DNA of 64,000 nt from Micromonospora coerulea (GTDB taxonomy: Bacteria; Actinomycetota; Actinomycetes; Mycobacteriales; Micromonosporaceae). Location: contig NZ_JAEMUW010000005.1 in assembly GCF_016598485.1 (NCBI RefSeq), forward strand, positions 1 to 64,000, written 5' to 3'. The position numbers were made by a program, and so were the translations under genes. This document shows, piece after piece, positions 63,195 to 64,000 of this stretch. The notes beneath the pieces are model-generated. The model was not told the DNA's origin, searched no databases, and was given only the letters and a program-made list of their open reading frames with translations. Each line of letters opens with the position of its first letter. The stretch's first letter is position 1.

Positions 63195-64000
63195 GTGCTC
63201 GGCCGCCGTCGGGAGCACGTCGGCCCGGGCGGCGACCCGATCGCGCCCGGCGCGCCCGAGCCGCGGCGGCAGCCCACCGACCCGGCCGGCGTGGTGCTGG
63301 ACTGCGGCTGGGGTCGACTGGTCTTCGGCCAGACCTTCACCGACCAGGCCGCCGTGGCCGACGTGCTGCGCTCCGAGGCGGCCGGCGCCCGGGACATCTG
63401 CATCTACCTGCGGGACCCGCACGTGCTGGTCTCCCGGCTGCCGGACGAGCTGTTCATCGACCCGTCGCTGACCTACCGGCTGCCGCTGGGCGACCGGCGT
63501 CCGGCGGCCACCGATCCCGACGACGAGACCCCCGGGCTGGTGATCCGCCCGCTGCGCGACGCCGAGGATGCCGACGCGGTGAACCGGATCTACGCCCGCA
63601 ACGGCATGGTCACCGCCCCGGTGGAGGTACTGGTCGACAACGCCGGCACCGACCGGTTCCTGCACCTGGTGGCCGAGGCCGCCACCGGGGAGATCGTCGG
63701 CACCATCACCGGCGTCGACCACGTGGCGGTCTTCGCCGACCCGGAGAACGGCGCCAGCCTCTGGTGCCTGACCGTCGACTTCAACCACGCACCGCCCGGC
63801 ACCGGCCAGGCCCTGCTCACCGCGCTGGCCGACCGGCTCGACGAGCGCGGGCGCGCCTTCGTCGACCTGTCGGTGCTCGCCGAGAACTCCGGCGCGATCC
63901 GGCTCTACGAGCGGCTCGGCTTCCACCGCACCGGCACGCTCTGCGTGAAGCGGAAGAACCCGATCAACGAACGGCTCTTCCTGCCCGCCACCCCGGCCGG
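63195..64000 (+). CDS. N-acetylglutaminylglutamine synthetase-like GNAT protein (partial)
   Basis: The gene runs off the window end. Residues 30-65 read VVLDCGWGRLVFGQTFTD, then ICIYLRDPHVLVSRLPDELFIDPSLTYRLP, followed by a GNAT acetyltransferase domain (LVIRPLRDAEDADAVNRIYARNGMV, LWCLTVDF, GQALLTALADRLDERG, IRLYERLGFHRTG). This is the N-terminal half of TIGR03103 proteins, in which an ATP-grasp domain follows. GTG 63195 has GGGAG upstream. An alternative GTG 63146 in another frame joins the body only if one G of the run 63192-63195 is removed. Confidence 0.75.
   Translation, partial: MLGRRREHVGPGGDPIAPGAPEPRRQPTDPAGVVLDCGWGRLVFGQTFTDQAAVADVLRSEAAGARDICIYLRDPHVLVSRLPDELFIDPSLTYRLPLGDRRPAATDPDDETPGLVIRPLRDAEDADAVNRIYARNGMVTAPVEVLVDNAGTDRFLHLVAEAATGEIVGTITGVDHVAVFADPENGASLWCLTVDFNHAPPGTGQALLTALADRLDERGRAFVDLSVLAENSGAIRLYERLGFHRTGTLCVKRKNPINERLFLPATPA

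Overview
The window is very GC-rich and carries an actinobacterial gene set: mycothiol S-conjugate amidase (mca), a WhiB2-type regulator, coenzyme F420 biosynthesis (fbiA, fbiB/cofE, fbiC), DUF3499, DUF4307, DUF4328, a TIGR03089 protein and a SCO7613-type giant membrane protein. Codon bias is uniform and two palindromic intergenic repeats look like those of Micromonospora and its relatives, so I infer a chromosomal segment of a Micromonosporaceae member. There are 56 protein genes. I see no rRNA, tRNA, CRISPR array, insertion sequence or prophage.

Region 1 (1-4.2 kb): a GAF/winged-helix regulator, an aldehyde dehydrogenase coupled to a DUF779 gene, then a RelE/HigB-like toxin and XRE antitoxin pair read leftward from a palindromic promoter-operator. 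Region 2 (4.2-16.3 kb): a polyamine island built around an Lrp/AsnC regulator. Leftward run potD-potA-potB-potC (uptake), an FAD amine oxidase, a saccharopine-dehydrogenase-like enzyme and an agmatinase-family enzyme. Rightward run a class III aminotransferase, an FMN-barrel protein and a second FAD amine oxidase. A repeated motif beside both promoters is a candidate Lrp operator. Uptake, amine oxidation/transamination and aldehyde oxidation together would turn putrescine-type amines into acids.

Region 3 (16.4-37.1 kb) follows the order of M. tuberculosis Rv3258c to Rv3274c: DUF3499, a zincin-like protein, whiB2, fbiA, fbiB, manC, a glycosyltransferase, TIGR03089 and fadE25. Extra genes are inserted: a DUF4331 export cassette, fbiC, a low-complexity-tailed membrane protein, a DUF5937 regulator, a Nudix hydrolase, acetoacetyl-CoA synthetase and a thioesterase. 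Region 4 (37.4-46.5 kb): a UDP-glucose/GDP-mannose dehydrogenase, a 1,633-residue membrane protein, purK-purE and a pdxH-like gene. Region 5 (46.5-54.9 kb): a DUF255 thioredoxin-fold protein, a secreted protein, a GGDEF-EAL protein, and the conserved mca-DUF4307-greA block. Region 6 (55-61.2 kb): a leftward cluster of cystathionine gamma-synthase, amidase, DUF4328 and ilvA, then a HIT protein and msrA. Region 7 (61.4-64 kb): an asparagine-synthase-like amidotransferase and the start of a GNAT/ATP-grasp synthetase, which match the N-acetylglutaminylglutamine amide osmolyte pathway. The last gene runs off the window and has a possible frameshift near its start.

A recurrent regulatory theme is leaderless transcription: at least ten genes have a TANNNT -10 hexamer 6 to 8 nt before the start codon and no Shine-Dalgarno (SD) sequence. 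Two divergent pairs are back to back, and one has overlapping -10 elements in a 23-bp gap.
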